Shown: in pieces, positions 17,548 through 27,680 of the stretch | How the letters are laid out: every line of letters begins with the position of its first letter | How positions within the stretch are numbered: the first letter of the stretch is position 1 | Made by a program: the position numbers and the translations under genes | Assembly: GCF_008923725.1 (NCBI RefSeq) | Contig: NZ_WBPF01000005.1 | Coordinates: 914,293-978,292 of the forward strand | From: Bacillus sp. CH140a_4T | GTDB taxonomy: Bacteria; Bacillota; Bacilli; Bacillales; Bacillaceae_G | Direction: 5' to 3' | DNA length: 64,000 nucleotides | The notes under the pieces: model-generated | The model's input: the letters and a program-made list of their open reading frames with translations, nothing else | The model's database searches: none | What the model was told of the DNA's origin: nothing

Positions 17548-18141
17548 TTGAACGGCTTTGAAAAAGTGAAAGAAAAGAAAAAACGTGCCATAAAAGAGGC
17601 AGCCTTCTTATTATTTTCAGAACGCGGATTTAATGAAGTGAAAATAGAACATATTGCAAAAAAAGCAAACGTTTCTCAAGTTACCATTTATAATCATTTC
17701 GGAAGTAAAGATGCGTTATTTAGAGAGCTTATACAAGAATTTATCATATCTGAATTTCAATATTATAAAGATCTTGCAGCGGAAAAATTACCTTTTCATG
17801 ATATGATGCAAAAAATGATTGTAAGAAAAATGAATACTGGTGGGTTATTTCAGCCGGATATGTTACTACAAATGATGCAAAGAGATGAAGAGCTCCGAGA
17901 GTTTATTTATAGTTATCAAAACGAAGAAATCCTGCCCTGGTATATAGAAATATTAGAACAAGCACAGAAAAAAAATGAAATTAACCCTCACCTTACTAAA
18001 GAAATGATGTTACTGTACATTCAAATGTTCACTAAATTAGGTGATGATTTCGGGGCACAACTTCTTGAAGGAGATCGTGAAAAACATATACAAGATATCG
18101 TTACGATGTTCTTTTACGGACTGTCCGTCCCCAAAAAATAA
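17548..18141 (+). CDS. TetR/AcrR family transcriptional repressor
   Basis: 197 residues. The N-terminal helix-turn-helix is typical: RAIKEAAFLLFSERGF, then VKIEHIAKKANVSQVTIYNHFGSKDALF. The C-terminal ligand-binding part is helical and unassigned. The start is TTG at 17548, with GAGGTG seven bases upstream; the longer frame reads through the promoter and operator and is not credible. It is divergent from the ABC transporter at 16490, and two identical operator palindromes lie between them, so it probably represses both itself and the transporter until a ligand binds. Confidence 0.88.
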   Translation: MNGFEKVKEKKKRAIKEAAFLLFSERGFNEVKIEHIAKKANVSQVTIYNHFGSKDALFRELIQEFIISEFQYYKDLAAEKLPFHDMMQKMIVRKMNTGGLFQPDMLLQMMQRDEELREFIYSYQNEEILPWYIEILEQAQKKNEINPHLTKEMMLLYIQMFTKLGDDFGAQLLEGDREKHIQDIVTMFFYGLSVPKK

Positions 18142-18167
18142 TGTTTCTAAAGAATAAATACCATCAC

Positions 18168-18207
18168 AAAAAAAGCCCTTTGGATATTTAAATCTCAAGG
18201 GCTTTTT
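18168..18207. terminator. Bidirectional terminator
   Basis: Arms AAAAAAGCCCTT and AAGGGCTTTTT between convergent genes. Confidence 0.75.
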
Positions 18208-18235
18208 CATGTCAATAAAATGATTAAAACTAACT

Positions 18236-19180
18236 TTATCTTAAAGAAGTTAAATGCTGCTTTATAGATAATACCTTATTATAGATTAACTCTTTTAGCA
18301 TAGCTGGCTGAATTGAGATAATCGTTTCACCGAAATTCAGAAAATAACTTGAAATAAACTCAACTTCTTGCTTGTTAAAATAGCCTGCTATACTATAATT
18401 CTCATTTTCTTTTTGTATCTTCATGGAAGGATAATTCTCTTTATCAAAAATGTCTTTTCCTTTTTGATTAACAATGACACTAAAATCAATTGAATCAGGC
18501 TTTCTATGAAAATTAGTAAGATAACTTAACAACTCTTCAAGATTTTTTGGATTCGTATTGCTTGTTTCCTCAATAGAAAGAATTTTATCGCATCTAATTA
18601 TTTGAACATGATTTGTCTCAAAATTAAAGATTTTAGCATACCACTGGCCAAATTTAGATTCAATTCGAATAAATTGAGCGACCAATGCTTTCTCCTCATC
18701 TTTTTTTAAATATGTTAAATGATAAACTCGTTCAGCAAAAATCCCCTGTAAAATTTCTTTTAAGAACGGACTAAAATTACTATGATTTGTTACTTCAAAA
18801 GAAAGCGTTCGTTCCATAATTGAAATATTTTTACTCACATTATCAGGTAATACATGTTTAAGTTTATTTTCAAGTGCAATACTTTCTATATTAAATGGTT
18901 TCGTCTTGTATCCATTTAATGTAAGAATCGAAAAGTATAACGCATACATTTCATCCACACTAAAATAAATTGGTGATAACACACTATTTTCTATAATTTT
19001 ATAACTTCCATTTCTACCTAGCTCAGAATATATTGGTACACCTATTTCTTCCAATGATTGAATATCTCGCAGCGCGGTACTTTTAGAAATCTCATATCTA
19101 GCCATTAAATCTTTTAAATTAAAATATCTTTTATTATTCAAGAAAATAAGCATATCATTTATTCGTTCCGTTTTTTTCAT
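18236..19180 (-). CDS. YafY-type HTH and WYL-like transcriptional regulator
   Basis: 314 residues. An N-terminal winged helix-turn-helix (ERINDMLIFLNNKRYFNLKD, then RYEISKSTALRDIQSLEE) of the DeoR/HTH_11 kind is followed by a long C-terminal part with the ISIMERTLSFE and QWYAKIFNFE features of WYL-containing regulators. It is divergent from the VOC gene at 19264, its most likely target, with a 83-bp gap. The start at 19180 is preceded by GGGAGGG. The effector is unknown. Confidence 0.82.
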   Translation of the reverse strand: MKKTERINDMLIFLNNKRYFNLKDLMARYEISKSTALRDIQSLEEIGVPIYSELGRNGSYKIIENSVLSPIYFSVDEMYALYFSILTLNGYKTKPFNIESIALENKLKHVLPDNVSKNISIMERTLSFEVTNHSNFSPFLKEILQGIFAERVYHLTYLKKDEEKALVAQFIRIESKFGQWYAKIFNFETNHVQIIRCDKILSIEETSNTNPKNLEELLSYLTNFHRKPDSIDFSVIVNQKGKDIFDKENYPSMKIQKENENYSIAGYFNKQEVEFISSYFLNFGETIISIQPAMLKELIYNKVLSIKQHLTSLR

Positions 19181-19263
19181 ATTTCCCTCCCGAAAAGGTG
19201 TCATGTATTGAAACCTTTCTAGTCTATATTATAATTATTAACTAATAAAGGAGTTATAAATTT

Positions 19264-19707
19264 ATGACATTAGAAATAGCTATTTTTCTTTCAATGAACG
19301 GGCAAGCAAAGGAGGCAATTAATTTTTACACACGTAATTTAGAAGCAAAGAAGTTAATGATTGTTACGTATGAAGATCTTGCCAATAGAGATAGTTCTTT
19401 TAAAATTACAGGTGAAAATAAAGATCATATTGCTCACTCTGTTTTACAAATTGGGAATTCAAAGCTAATGATAGCAGAAGATACAATGAATCCTACTGAA
19501 CGTTATAACGTTGGAAATAATATGTCACTTTGCATTCAAAGCGCTAATTTAGAAGAAATACAAAGATTTTATAATAATTTAATTTCTGATAAGCATGTGA
19601 AAATAATCTCTCCGCTAGAAAAAAATATATTTAGTGAAGCATATGGGATTATTGAAGATCCTTACGGCATACAAATCCAGTTAATGTATGATAAACGACT
19701 AAACTAA
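19264..19707 (+). CDS. PhnB-like VOC family protein
   Basis: 147 residues. EIAIFLSMNGQAKEAINFY is the typical start of the PhnB / 3-demethylubiquinone methyltransferase-like VOC group, as is the ending EDPYGIQIQLMYD. These proteins fold like glyoxalases; most have no proven reaction. AAAGGAG precedes the ATG. The gene is divergent from a YafY-type regulator, an arrangement often seen for inducible VOC genes. Confidence 0.83.
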   Translation: MTLEIAIFLSMNGQAKEAINFYTRNLEAKKLMIVTYEDLANRDSSFKITGENKDHIAHSVLQIGNSKLMIAEDTMNPTERYNVGNNMSLCIQSANLEEIQRFYNNLISDKHVKIISPLEKNIFSEAYGIIEDPYGIQIQLMYDKRLN

Positions 19708-19743
19708 ATAATTAGTCATATTCATATAATCCTAATAAAAAAA

Positions 19744-19760
19744 GACACGAAATTCGTGTC
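19744..19760. terminator. Bidirectional terminator
   Basis: Stem GACACG/CGTGTC with a short loop, seven A on one side and six T on the other, between convergent genes. Confidence 0.85.
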
Positions 19761-19764
19761 TTTT

Positions 19765-20796
19765 TTATTTTATAGTGAGGACTCTACCCGTTTCACTACT
19801 TTCAATCGCTAATTGAATAAGTCGAATAACTTCTAAGCCTTCTTGTGCTGTTACAGGTGGTTTTTCACCATTTACAATACTATCTCTTATACCTTTATAA
19901 TACATGTCATAACAGCCAACTTCTGTCGGAATACGCTCTAGCTTTTCTTCCGTATCTAAAGTAACAAAATTCTCTTCAACATCTACTCCATAACCGTTAT
20001 CGCCTGGCTTCATTCCATTTTTTAATTGTTCTTCCTGTGAATCCATACCGTATTTCACAATAGAACCTTTATCTCCATGCAGTGTAAAATGTGGACCTGC
20101 TTGCTTTACGTAACTGCTACTATGTAAAGTGACACGTTTCACACCGTAGTGAAGTATAACATGGAAGTAATCATCAATTTCTGCACCTGGTCGTTGTTTG
20201 ATTACATCTGCACTTATCGCATCTGGTTTCCCAAATAATGATAGTGCTTGGTCAATTAAATGCGATCCTAAATCGTATAGTATTCCTGATCCTGGTAAGT
20301 TCTTTTCTCTCCAGCGATCACGTACATGTGGACGGAAACGATCGAAATGCGCTTCATATGCGTATAAATTCCCTACTCTATTTTCTTCTAACAATTTCTT
20401 TATCGTTAAGAAATCATTATCAAAACGACGATTATGATATACACTTAACACCACATTATATTGCTCTGCTAATGAATTAAGCTCTTCTCCTTCTTCAATT
20501 GAAACAACGAATGGTTTCTCCACAACTACATGCTTACCATGTAAAATTGCTTCTTTTACATATGGAAAATGAGTTGTATTCGGTGAAGTAATGATCACTA
20601 AGTCAATATCAGCACGATTTACTAATTCCTCAATTGTGCCAACAACTTCAGCATTTGGTAATGCTTGTTTCACTGGTTCTTCTTTTGATGATAAAATAGC
20701 ACGAATATCATATTCTTCTATCGTTTGTAATAATGGGATGTGAAATGTTGTACTAGAAAATCCAAATCCTACAATGCCTACACCTATTTTTTTCAT
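19765..20796 (-). CDS. Gfo/Idh/MocA family NAD(P)-dependent oxidoreductase
   Basis: 343 residues. The N-terminal Rossmann fold has GIVGFGFSS near residue 10, then ITSPNTTHFPYVKEAILHGK and VVEKPFV, where EKP is the family hallmark with the catalytic Lys. The C-terminal part is the usual open-faced sheet with DLGSHLIDQAL. Members oxidise sugars and inositols; it resembles B. subtilis YvaA-type scyllo-inositol or glucose-type dehydrogenases, but the substrate is unproven. The start at 20796 has GGAGGGG upstream. No sugar-utilisation genes lie nearby. Confidence 0.88.
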   Translation of the reverse strand: MKKIGVGIVGFGFSSTTFHIPLLQTIEEYDIRAILSSKEEPVKQALPNAEVVGTIEELVNRADIDLVIITSPNTTHFPYVKEAILHGKHVVVEKPFVVSIEEGEELNSLAEQYNVVLSVYHNRRFDNDFLTIKKLLEENRVGNLYAYEAHFDRFRPHVRDRWREKNLPGSGILYDLGSHLIDQALSLFGKPDAISADVIKQRPGAEIDDYFHVILHYGVKRVTLHSSSYVKQAGPHFTLHGDKGSIVKYGMDSQEEQLKNGMKPGDNGYGVDVEENFVTLDTEEKLERIPTEVGCYDMYYKGIRDSIVNGEKPPVTAQEGLEVIRLIQLAIESSETGRVLTIK

Positions 20797-20820
20797 GTTG
20801 CCCCTCCATCTGTCCGGCTT

Positions 20821-20874
20821 CAACTAATAATCAGTGGGGATAAAGAAAATCACCACTGATTAAAGTTTCACTTT
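20821..20874 (-). repeat. B. cereus-type intergenic repeat with hairpin, copy A
   Basis: AATCAGTGG (20829-20837) pairs with CCACTGATT (20853-20861), followed by TGATTAAAGTTTCACTTT. The last 18 bases recur exactly, on the other strand, at 43221-43238. The form resembles bcr-type repeats scattered through this species group. Confidence 0.5.
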
Positions 20875-20940
20875 ATGAGAACGATTTCATTCAGTTATTA
20901 TAACAAGATTATTTTTATTTACATAATAATTTGCCTAGAA

Positions 20941-20976
20941 AAAAGCATCTCGCCATTATTCATAGCAAGATGCTTT
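20941..20976 (-). terminator. Terminator of parEC
   Basis: Arms AAAAAGCATCTCGC and GCAAGATGCTTTT with one mismatch, a few bases beyond the parC stop. Confidence 0.75.
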
Positions 20977-20979
20977 TCT

Positions 20980-23403
20980 TTACTCCGGTCGTTTTTTCGT
21001 CCACGTTTCAATAACTTCACCAGTATCATTAACATCTAGTACTAAACTACCGTTACTATACCGGTCCTTATTTCGATACGCTTTCGGATCAATTTCTTCT
21101 ACGATGTGCTTCTCTGTCTTCATGTAAACTAGTTCATCATCTCGAACAATTTCAATACCGACAATACGGTATGGATTACGCTTTAACTCTTTGAAAATAA
21201 CAAGACCTCGCTTCGCCCTCGTTGATTTCTCAATTTCTGATGCTTTTAGACGTTTTACAGCACCACGCTGCGTTACGAGAATAAGTTGATCTTTTTCACC
21301 ATTTAATGGTTTACCAGAAGCGACATAATCATCTTCTTTTAAATTAATTGCTTTCACACCAGCGGCTCTTACACCGACTGGACTTACTTCATCTTCATGG
21401 AAAATAAGTGCATATGCACCATAGGTTGCAAGAACGATATCACTCGTTCCATCTGTCGCAAATATATCTACTACTTCATCATCTTTTTTCAAGTTTACAG
21501 CAACGAACGCCCTTGAATAACGCTGTACTTTATATTGGTTTAATTCTGTTTTCTTAATCATGCCATTCTTTGTTACAAATACGATAAATCGTTTTTCTTC
21601 TTCAAAATTCGGTACGACGGTCGCCCAAATAATCATTTCATCCCGCTCGAGTGAAACGAGATTCGCAACGTGTTGACCTAAATCTTTCCAACGAATTTCT
21701 GGCATTTCATATACTGGCAGATATATATAGTTTCCTTTATTCGTAAATAAGAGGACTGTCTCTGTCGTGTTCGTATCGAATCGCTCCAGTAAGATGTCAC
21801 CCTCTTTCATACCGAAGTCTTTCCCGTTCGATGCATTATGTGAACGCCAACCTGTTCGTTTCACATATCCTTCTTTCGTTACAGTAACGATGACATCTTC
21901 CTGCGGAATCATAACTTCCACATCGATTTTAATTTCCTCAATTTGTTCTTCAATAATAGCACGGCGATCATCACTATATGTTTTCTTTACTCTCTTCAAA
22001 TCTGTTTTAATAACTTGAAGAAGTCTTTGTTCACTTTGTAAAATTGACTGTAGCTCTATAATCTTCTTATTAAGCTCGTCTGCTTCTTGTTCTAGCGCCG
22101 TAATATCTGTATTCGTTAAACGATATAGTTGCAACGAAACAATTGCTTCTGATTGTGCTTCTGTAAAGCTAAATTTGGCACTTAAGTTATCTTTCGCATT
22201 ACGCTTATCTTTAGAAGCACGGATTGTTTCAATCACTTCATCTAAAATCGATAATGCTTTCTTTAAACCTTCTACAATATGTTGACGATTTTCTGCTTTT
22301 CTTAATTCATATTGTGAGCGTCTCGTAACAACTTCTTTCTGATGCCCAATATATGCATCCAAAATCTTAGGTAATGTCATAAGTGTCGGACGACGATTAT
22401 TTATCGCAACCATATTGAAGTTATATGGAATTTGCAAATCTGTATTCTTATATAAATAATTTAAAATACCTTCAGCATTTACTTCTTTTTTTAACTCTAC
22501 AACGATGCGAAGACCTGTTCGATCTGTCTCATCACGTACTTCAGCAATTCCATCTAGTTTTTTATCTAGACGTAATTCATCCATTTTTTTAACAAGGTTC
22601 GCTTTATTTACTTCGTACGGAATTTCTGTAATAACGATTTGTTGCTTCCCACCGCGGATCGTTTCAACTTCCGCTTTTCCGCGAATAATAATTTTACCTT
22701 TTCCTGTTTCATACGCTTTTTTAATACCATCAATCCCTTGAATAATACCACCTGTCGGGAAATCTGGTCCTTTCATAACTGTTAATAAATCATCAACAGT
22801 ACTATTCGGTTTATCAATACGCATCATCGTCGCATCAATTACTTCTCCAAGGTGATGCGGAGGAATTTCTGTTGCATAACCAGCTGAAATTCCTGTCGAT
22901 CCGTTCACTAATAAGTTTGGGAACATTGCCGGTAATACAACTGGTTCTTCACTCGTATCATCGAAGTTTGACACAAATTCTACTGTTTCTTTATCAAGAT
23001 CACGTAATAACTCAGATGCGATTGGTGATAAACGTGCTTCTGTATAACGCATTGCCGCTGCTGGATCGCCATCAACACTACCATTATTACCATGCATTTC
23101 AACTAAAACATTACGTACTTTCCAAGTTTGACTTAAACGTACCATCGCCTCATATACAGAGGAATCACCATGTGGATGGTAGTTACCAATAACATTACCG
23201 ACTGTCTTAGCTGATTTACGAAACGCTTTATCATGTACGTTTCCTTCCACATACATAGAGTATAAAATACGTCTCTGTACAGGTTTTAAACCGTCACGCG
23301 CATCTGGAAGCGCGCGATCTTGAATAATATATTTACTATATCGTGCAAAGCGGTCACCTAACACGTCTTCAAGCGGGAGGTCATGAAACTTCTCTGCCTG
23401 CAT
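20980..23403 (-). CDS. parC: DNA topoisomerase IV subunit A
   Basis: 807 residues, full length. It is the DNA-cleaving subunit that, with ParE, decatenates daughter chromosomes. The catalytic tyrosine is Tyr120 in MRYTEARL. The quinolone-resistance region reads [12 protein letters not shown], with Ser81 and Glu85 equal to the usual susceptible form. The C-terminal part has the six-bladed propeller repeats (for example [27 protein letters not shown] and [14 protein letters not shown]). The start follows the parE stop by one base, with a GGAGGTG ribosome binding site inside the parE end, so the two are coupled. Confidence 0.97.
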   Translation of the reverse strand: MQAEKFHDLPLEDVLGDRFARYSKYIIQDRALPDARDGLKPVQRRILYSMYVEGNVHDKAFRKSAKTVGNVIGNYHPHGDSSVYEAMVRLSQTWKVRNVLVEMHGNNGSVDGDPAAAMRYTEARLSPIASELLRDLDKETVEFVSNFDDTSEEPVVLPAMFPNLLVNGSTGISAGYATEIPPHHLGEVIDATMMRIDKPNSTVDDLLTVMKGPDFPTGGIIQGIDGIKKAYETGKGKIIIRGKAEVETIRGGKQQIVITEIPYEVNKANLVKKMDELRLDKKLDGIAEVRDETDRTGLRIVVELKKEVNAEGILNYLYKNTDLQIPYNFNMVAINNRRPTLMTLPKILDAYIGHQKEVVTRRSQYELRKAENRQHIVEGLKKALSILDEVIETIRASKDKRNAKDNLSAKFSFTEAQSEAIVSLQLYRLTNTDITALEQEADELNKKIIELQSILQSEQRLLQVIKTDLKRVKKTYSDDRRAIIEEQIEEIKIDVEVMIPQEDVIVTVTKEGYVKRTGWRSHNASNGKDFGMKEGDILLERFDTNTTETVLLFTNKGNYIYLPVYEMPEIRWKDLGQHVANLVSLERDEMIIWATVVPNFEEEKRFIVFVTKNGMIKKTELNQYKVQRYSRAFVAVNLKKDDEVVDIFATDGTSDIVLATYGAYALIFHEDEVSPVGVRAAGVKAINLKEDDYVASGKPLNGEKDQLILVTQRGAVKRLKASEIEKSTRAKRGLVIFKELKRNPYRIVGIEIVRDDELVYMKTEKHIVEEIDPKAYRNKDRYSNGSLVLDVNDTGEVIETWTKKRPE

Positions 23404-23404
23404 G

Positions 23405-25369
23405 TTATTCCACCTCCGTCTCCATAATCATTTCATTTTCTAAAATATTTCCTTCTTCTTGCATACCAAATTGTACATTTCGTTCGATCCATTTACGGCG
23501 AGGTTCTACTTTATCACCCATCAATGTCGTAACTCGGCGCTCCGCTCTTGATGCATCGTCAATTTTCACACGAATCAACGTACGTGTTTCAGGATTCATC
23601 GTCGTTTCCCATAATTGATCGGCATTCATTTCGCCAAGTCCTTTATAGCGCTGCAGCATGTAGCCTTTACCGACCTTTTTTGTTACACCATCTAATTCTT
23701 CATCAGACCACGCATACTCAATCACTTCACTCTTACCTTTTCCTTTACTTACTTTGTATAAAGGAGGAAGTGCAATAAATACTTTTCCAGCTTCGATAAG
23801 TGGTTTCATATATCTGTAGAAGAACGTTAGTAACAATACTTGAATGTGCGCACCATCTGTATCAGCATCGGTCATAATTACAACTTTATCGTAGTTAATA
23901 TCTTCAACAGCGAATTCATTCCCTACACCACCGCCAATAGCGTAAATGATTGTATTAATCTCTTCATTTTTAAAGATATCTGCAAGTTTTGCTTTTTCTG
24001 TATTGATTACTTTACCACGTAACGGTAATACCGCTTGGAAACGTCGGTCTCGACCTTGTTTCGCAGAACCACCGGCAGAGTCACCCTCTACTAGATACAG
24101 TTCATTTTTCTGCGGGTTACGTGATTGTGCAGGTGTTAACTTACCACTTAATGTACCTTCTGATTTCTTTTTCTTTTTACCAGTACGCGCTTCTTCTCTC
24201 GCTTTACGAGCAGCCTCACGTGCCTGCGCTGCTTTAACGGACTTTCTCACAAGAAGTGTAGCAACATCCGGGTTTTCTTCTAAAAAGTAAGCTAAATGCT
24301 CAGATACAATTGCATCAATTGAAGAACGAGCTTCACTTGTACCAAGTTTCCCTTTCGTTTGCCCTTCAAACTGAAGTACTTCTTCTGGTACACGTACAGA
24401 AACGATAGCCGCTACACCTTCACGAATATCTGTACCTTCTAAGTTTTTATCTTTTTCTTTTAATAACGATACTTTACGAGCATACTCATTGAACACACGC
24501 GTCATTGCTGTTTTAAATCCAGCTTCGTGTGTTCCCCCATCTTTTGTACGTACGTTATTTACAAACGAAAGAATGTTTTCTGAGTAGCCATCGTTAAACT
24601 GGAATGCTAACTCTGCTTCAATTCCGTTTTGTTCACCAGTGAAGTATACAACCGGATGAATCGAATCTTTCTCTTCGTTTAAGTATGAAACGAAAGCTTC
24701 AATTCCTGTTTCATAATGAAAGACATCCTCTAAATCATTACGTTCATCTTTTATCGAGATTTTCATTCCTTTTAATAAGAATGCAGATTCACGTAATCTC
24801 TCACATAATGTTTCATAATTGTAATTTGTTGTACTGAAAATAGTTGTATCTGGTTTAAAGTGTATTATCGTACCAGACTCTTTCGTCTTCCCGATCTTCT
24901 CCAGTGTCGTTACAGGAATACCACCATTTTCAAAACGTTGTTCATAAATATTTCCGTCACGTTTAATCGTTACTACTAACCATTCTGACAAGGCATTTAC
25001 AACTGATGCCCCAACACCGTGTAAACCACCACTCGTTTTGTAACCACCTTGACCAAACTTACCACCAGCATGAAGTACAGTTAAAATAACTTCAGGTGTC
25101 GGTTTCCCAAGTTTATGCATTCCCGTAGGCATTCCTCGCCCTTTATCTATAACGCTAATACTATTATCTTTATGTATTACGACAGAAATTTCGTCGCCAA
25201 ATCCCGCTAACGCTTCGTCAACGGAGTTATCTACTATTTCATATACTAAATGATGCAATCCACGGCTATCCGTACTCCCGATATACATACCCGGGCGTTT
25301 TCGAACGGCTTCAAGTCCTTCTAGCACTTGAATTGCATCTTCATTATATTGGAACTGATGCTTCGCCAA
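23405..25369 (-). CDS. parE: DNA topoisomerase IV subunit B
   Basis: 654 residues. The GHKL ATPase domain is shown by [13 protein letters not shown] and DKGRGMPTG, and the TOPRIM domain by [17 protein letters not shown] and by the metal site [11 protein letters not shown]. It supplies ATP-driven strand passage for ParC. No ATG start exists; TTG at 25369 (giving [14 protein letters not shown]) has AGGGG at suitable distance and the usual family length. TTG at 25393 would add eight residues and lacks a site. It is the first gene of the parE-parC operon, as in B. subtilis. Confidence 0.95.
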   Translation of the reverse strand: MAKHQFQYNEDAIQVLEGLEAVRKRPGMYIGSTDSRGLHHLVYEIVDNSVDEALAGFGDEISVVIHKDNSISVIDKGRGMPTGMHKLGKPTPEVILTVLHAGGKFGQGGYKTSGGLHGVGASVVNALSEWLVVTIKRDGNIYEQRFENGGIPVTTLEKIGKTKESGTIIHFKPDTTIFSTTNYNYETLCERLRESAFLLKGMKISIKDERNDLEDVFHYETGIEAFVSYLNEEKDSIHPVVYFTGEQNGIEAELAFQFNDGYSENILSFVNNVRTKDGGTHEAGFKTAMTRVFNEYARKVSLLKEKDKNLEGTDIREGVAAIVSVRVPEEVLQFEGQTKGKLGTSEARSSIDAIVSEHLAYFLEENPDVATLLVRKSVKAAQAREAARKAREEARTGKKKKKSEGTLSGKLTPAQSRNPQKNELYLVEGDSAGGSAKQGRDRRFQAVLPLRGKVINTEKAKLADIFKNEEINTIIYAIGGGVGNEFAVEDINYDKVVIMTDADTDGAHIQVLLLTFFYRYMKPLIEAGKVFIALPPLYKVSKGKGKSEVIEYAWSDEELDGVTKKVGKGYMLQRYKGLGEMNADQLWETTMNPETRTLIRVKIDDASRAERRVTTLMGDKVEPRRKWIERNVQFGMQEEGNILENEMIMETEVE

Positions 25370-25484
25370 ACTCCTTGCCCCTTTCCTAATCAAATCAGAA
25401 CATATGTTTCTATTATAGAATAACGCCTCGACTATAGTTTTGGCAAGTTATCTTATCTCTTTTATATACCATTTTCAATAGAAA

Positions 25485-25509
25485 AATCCTTGTTTTTTTC
25501 ACAAGGATT
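25485..25509 (-). terminator. Terminator after the small membrane peptide gene
   Basis: Arms AATCCTTGT and ACAAGGATT around seven bases, then TTTT on the minus strand. Confidence 0.6.
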
Positions 25510-25573
25510 CCTCTAGGCTACTATTTCAGAAAAATAATCGTTTGTCAACGAGAAATGGATATGTATGCCAAGA

Positions 25574-25669
25574 TTACACATTCCAAACCTTTATCATGAT
25601 CCAAATGATCAATATCCAAAATGGGATAACGAGTAATAATCCCCAAAAACAGCCTTTAAAAAATCTCAT
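25574..25669 (-). CDS. Small hydrophobic membrane peptide, 31 residues
   Basis: ATG with GAGGTG eight bases upstream opens a 31-codon frame: MRFFKGCFWG, then a single hydrophobic segment LLLVIPFWILIIWIMI, then KVWNV. It is one membrane helix with a short basic N-terminus and four Trp. It lies 73 bp after the CoA-binding gene on the same strand and before a terminator. I recognise no family; the good ribosome binding site and position support a real gene. Confidence 0.5.
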   Translation of the reverse strand: MRFFKGCFWGLLLVIPFWILIIWIMIKVWNV

Positions 25670-25742
25670 GATGAACACCTCGTTCATCGGCCCTATTACC
25701 TATAATGAGGGCTGAATCAATCTTTCTACCTTTAAATCTATA

Positions 25743-26156
25743 CTATTTTGTCATCGCATGTTCTACTTTAATACAACGATCCATTATTACAGTATAGTCT
25801 TTTTCTTTTAACAGTTTATATGTATCTTCATCTTGTACTCCTAATTGTGCCCAAAAAACGTCTGCATCAATCTCTACAAACTCTTTCGCAACATCCATTA
25901 AAAATTCTGAACGGCGGAATACATTTACAATGTCAACATGTTCCTTAATATCTTTTAGTGAAGAAACTGCTTTTTCTCCAAGCACCTCATCTACTGTTGG
26001 GTTCACTGGAATAATGCGATACCCAGCATCTTGCATTGCTTTTGAAACCATATACGATGTACGTTCTGGTTTATCCGATAATCCAACAACTGCAATCGTT
26101 TTACTTTTCTTTAATACTTCACCAATTTCCGTACGAGTTGGGTTTTCAATTGTCAT
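25743..26156 (-). CDS. CoA-binding (YneT/YccU-like) protein
   Basis: 137 residues forming one Rossmann-like CoA_binding_2 domain: IAVVGLSDKPERTSYMVS at the N-terminus (the glycine-containing loop), GYRIIPVNPTVDEVLG, and VFWAQLGVQDEDTYKLL. It is homologous to the nucleotide- and CoA-binding domain of succinyl-CoA synthetase but has no catalytic partner. Its biological role is not known. In B. subtilis the counterpart yneT also lies near plsY and parEC, which matches this neighbourhood. Confidence 0.88.
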   Translation of the reverse strand: MTIENPTRTEIGEVLKKSKTIAVVGLSDKPERTSYMVSKAMQDAGYRIIPVNPTVDEVLGEKAVSSLKDIKEHVDIVNVFRRSEFLMDVAKEFVEIDADVFWAQLGVQDEDTYKLLKEKDYTVIMDRCIKVEHAMTK

Positions 26157-26190
26157 AATTTATCCCTCCTATTCCTTTAGTATAGCCGAT

Positions 26191-26227
26191 AAAGAAAGTC
26201 TCTTTCAATATGAAAGAGACTTTCTTT
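26191..26227 (-). terminator. Terminator of htrA
   Basis: Perfect 16-bp arms AAAGAAAGTCTCTTTC around five bases. Confidence 0.8.
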
Positions 26228-26235
26228 TATTTCAA

Positions 26236-27477
26236 TTATTGATTCTTTGTAGCTGAATTATCTGCTAAAGTAGCTGTTTTCGTCATTTTTTGACCATTAC
26301 GGTAGAATGTAACTTCTACTTTTTCGCCTACTTTTTTCTTTTCATATAAATATTTACGGAATTGAAGTGAATTTTCTACTTTTTGATCATCTAATGCTAC
26401 TACAATATCATATTGCTCTAAACCAGCTTTTTCTGCAGGTGATATTGGATAAATTTTACCTAATACAACGCCATTTGTTACTTCTTTCGGTACTTTCAAT
26501 TGATTTACTGCATAAGCCTGCACATCTTCTAAGGAAACGACACCTACTCCAAGAGCTGGACGTTTCACTACTCCGTCTTTTTCAAGTGATTCAATAACTG
26601 GCTTTGCGATATTAATTGGAATAGCAAATCCAATTCCTTCAACTTCTTGTTGTGCAATTTTACTTGAATTAATCCCAATTATTTCACCATTTTGGTTAAA
26701 CAACGCACCACCACTATTACCTGGGTTAATTGCTGCATCTGTTTGAATAACTTGAGCATTCCAATCTGCACGCTTATCGCCATCGATATCTACTGGAATT
26801 TCACGTTCTTTACTACTAATAATACCTTCCGTTACACTTCCATCAAACCCTAGTGGGTTACCGATTGCAATCGCTTTTTCACCCGCACGGATTTTACTTG
26901 AATCACCTAAAGTTGCAACTTTATTTACATTAGATCCATCAATTTCTACAACAGCTAAATCTAACCAAGGGTCTTTGCCTACTAGTTTTGCATCTACTTT
27001 TTTACCATCACTTAGTTTTACAGCAAGTTTATTTGCTCCGTCTACTACATGATTGTTTGTTACAATATATGCTTTATTCCCTGCTTTTTTATAAATAACA
27101 CCTGATCCTGAACCAGCTTGTTGTTCTTGGCCTGTCGGTTGCATTGCAAAGGGATCAATACTTTGTTGCATATTAATCACACCTACAACAACATCTTTCG
27201 CACCTTCAATCATACCAGGTAAATCCGTTTCATTTTTTGCTTTATTGACAACAGGAACTACAGTACCTTCAACCTTTGAATCCGAACTGAATGATGATAC
27301 AGCCGCTCCATTATTTTGAGCCCATGGCATATAAGGTGCTGCAAAACTAATTGTGACAGCTCCAACTACCGCTCCGACTAAACCTGTGAAAAAATAACCT
27401 TTTTTACCGCCTGATTTTCTCACTTCTCTCGTTTCACTATGCTCTTCATTTAAATTCGGTCCGTCGTAATATCCCAT
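26236..27477 (-). CDS. htrA: HtrA/DegP family membrane-anchored serine protease
   Basis: 413 residues. It has a cytoplasmic N-terminus of about 28 residues, one membrane helix (GYFFTGLVGAVVGAVTISFAA, split here only for display as one segment of 21), a trypsin-like domain and one C-terminal PDZ domain. The triad is visible: His in TNNHVV, Asp in PWLDLAV, Ser in NPGNSGGAL. The PDZ carries YPISPAEKAGLEQYDIVVAL. It degrades misfolded proteins at the outer face of the membrane under secretion or heat stress. The upstream gene encodes a response regulator and is separated by a terminator; a possible regulator-dependent promoter lies at 27513-27555. Confidence 0.94.
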   Translation of the reverse strand: MGYYDGPNLNEEHSETREVRKSGGKKGYFFTGLVGAVVGAVTISFAAPYMPWAQNNGAAVSSFSSDSKVEGTVVPVVNKAKNETDLPGMIEGAKDVVVGVINMQQSIDPFAMQPTGQEQQAGSGSGVIYKKAGNKAYIVTNNHVVDGANKLAVKLSDGKKVDAKLVGKDPWLDLAVVEIDGSNVNKVATLGDSSKIRAGEKAIAIGNPLGFDGSVTEGIISSKEREIPVDIDGDKRADWNAQVIQTDAAINPGNSGGALFNQNGEIIGINSSKIAQQEVEGIGFAIPINIAKPVIESLEKDGVVKRPALGVGVVSLEDVQAYAVNQLKVPKEVTNGVVLGKIYPISPAEKAGLEQYDIVVALDDQKVENSLQFRKYLYEKKKVGEKVEVTFYRNGQKMTKTATLADNSATKNQ

Positions 27478-27512
27478 GTTTTATTTCCCCTCTCTGGTGA
27501 ATTCGTACTTTC

Positions 27513-27555
27513 AGTATAGTCACAGTTTGTGTCCTTCTTGTGAACTCATCGTGAA
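27513..27555 (-). promoter_or_regulatory. Candidate activator-dependent promoter of htrA
   Basis: On the minus strand TATACT is a good -10 but the -35 position is poor. Across and upstream of it TTCAC occurs twice, 11 bp apart (27540-27544 and 27551-27555 on the plus strand as GTGAA). This pattern suits an OmpR-type regulator. Confidence 0.35.
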
Positions 27556-27564
27556 ATCCAATTT

Positions 27565-27609
27565 AAAAAATACTCTTATCTATCAGTGTAGACAAGAAAA
27601 GTATTTTTT
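27565..27609 (-). terminator. Terminator of the response regulator gene
   Basis: Outer arms AAAAAATACT and AGTATTTTTT with a partly paired interior, ending in six T on the minus strand. Confidence 0.65.
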
Positions 27610-27680
27610 GTACATTCCACCTACAAAAGAGAGTATAATTTTGCTATATCCCGAAGCTAAAGTGCATAGTAATTTAACGG

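Noticed and set aside
21767-24290. Several plus-strand frames opposite parC and parE
   Set aside because: They are antisense shadows of conserved topoisomerase genes with no start signals.
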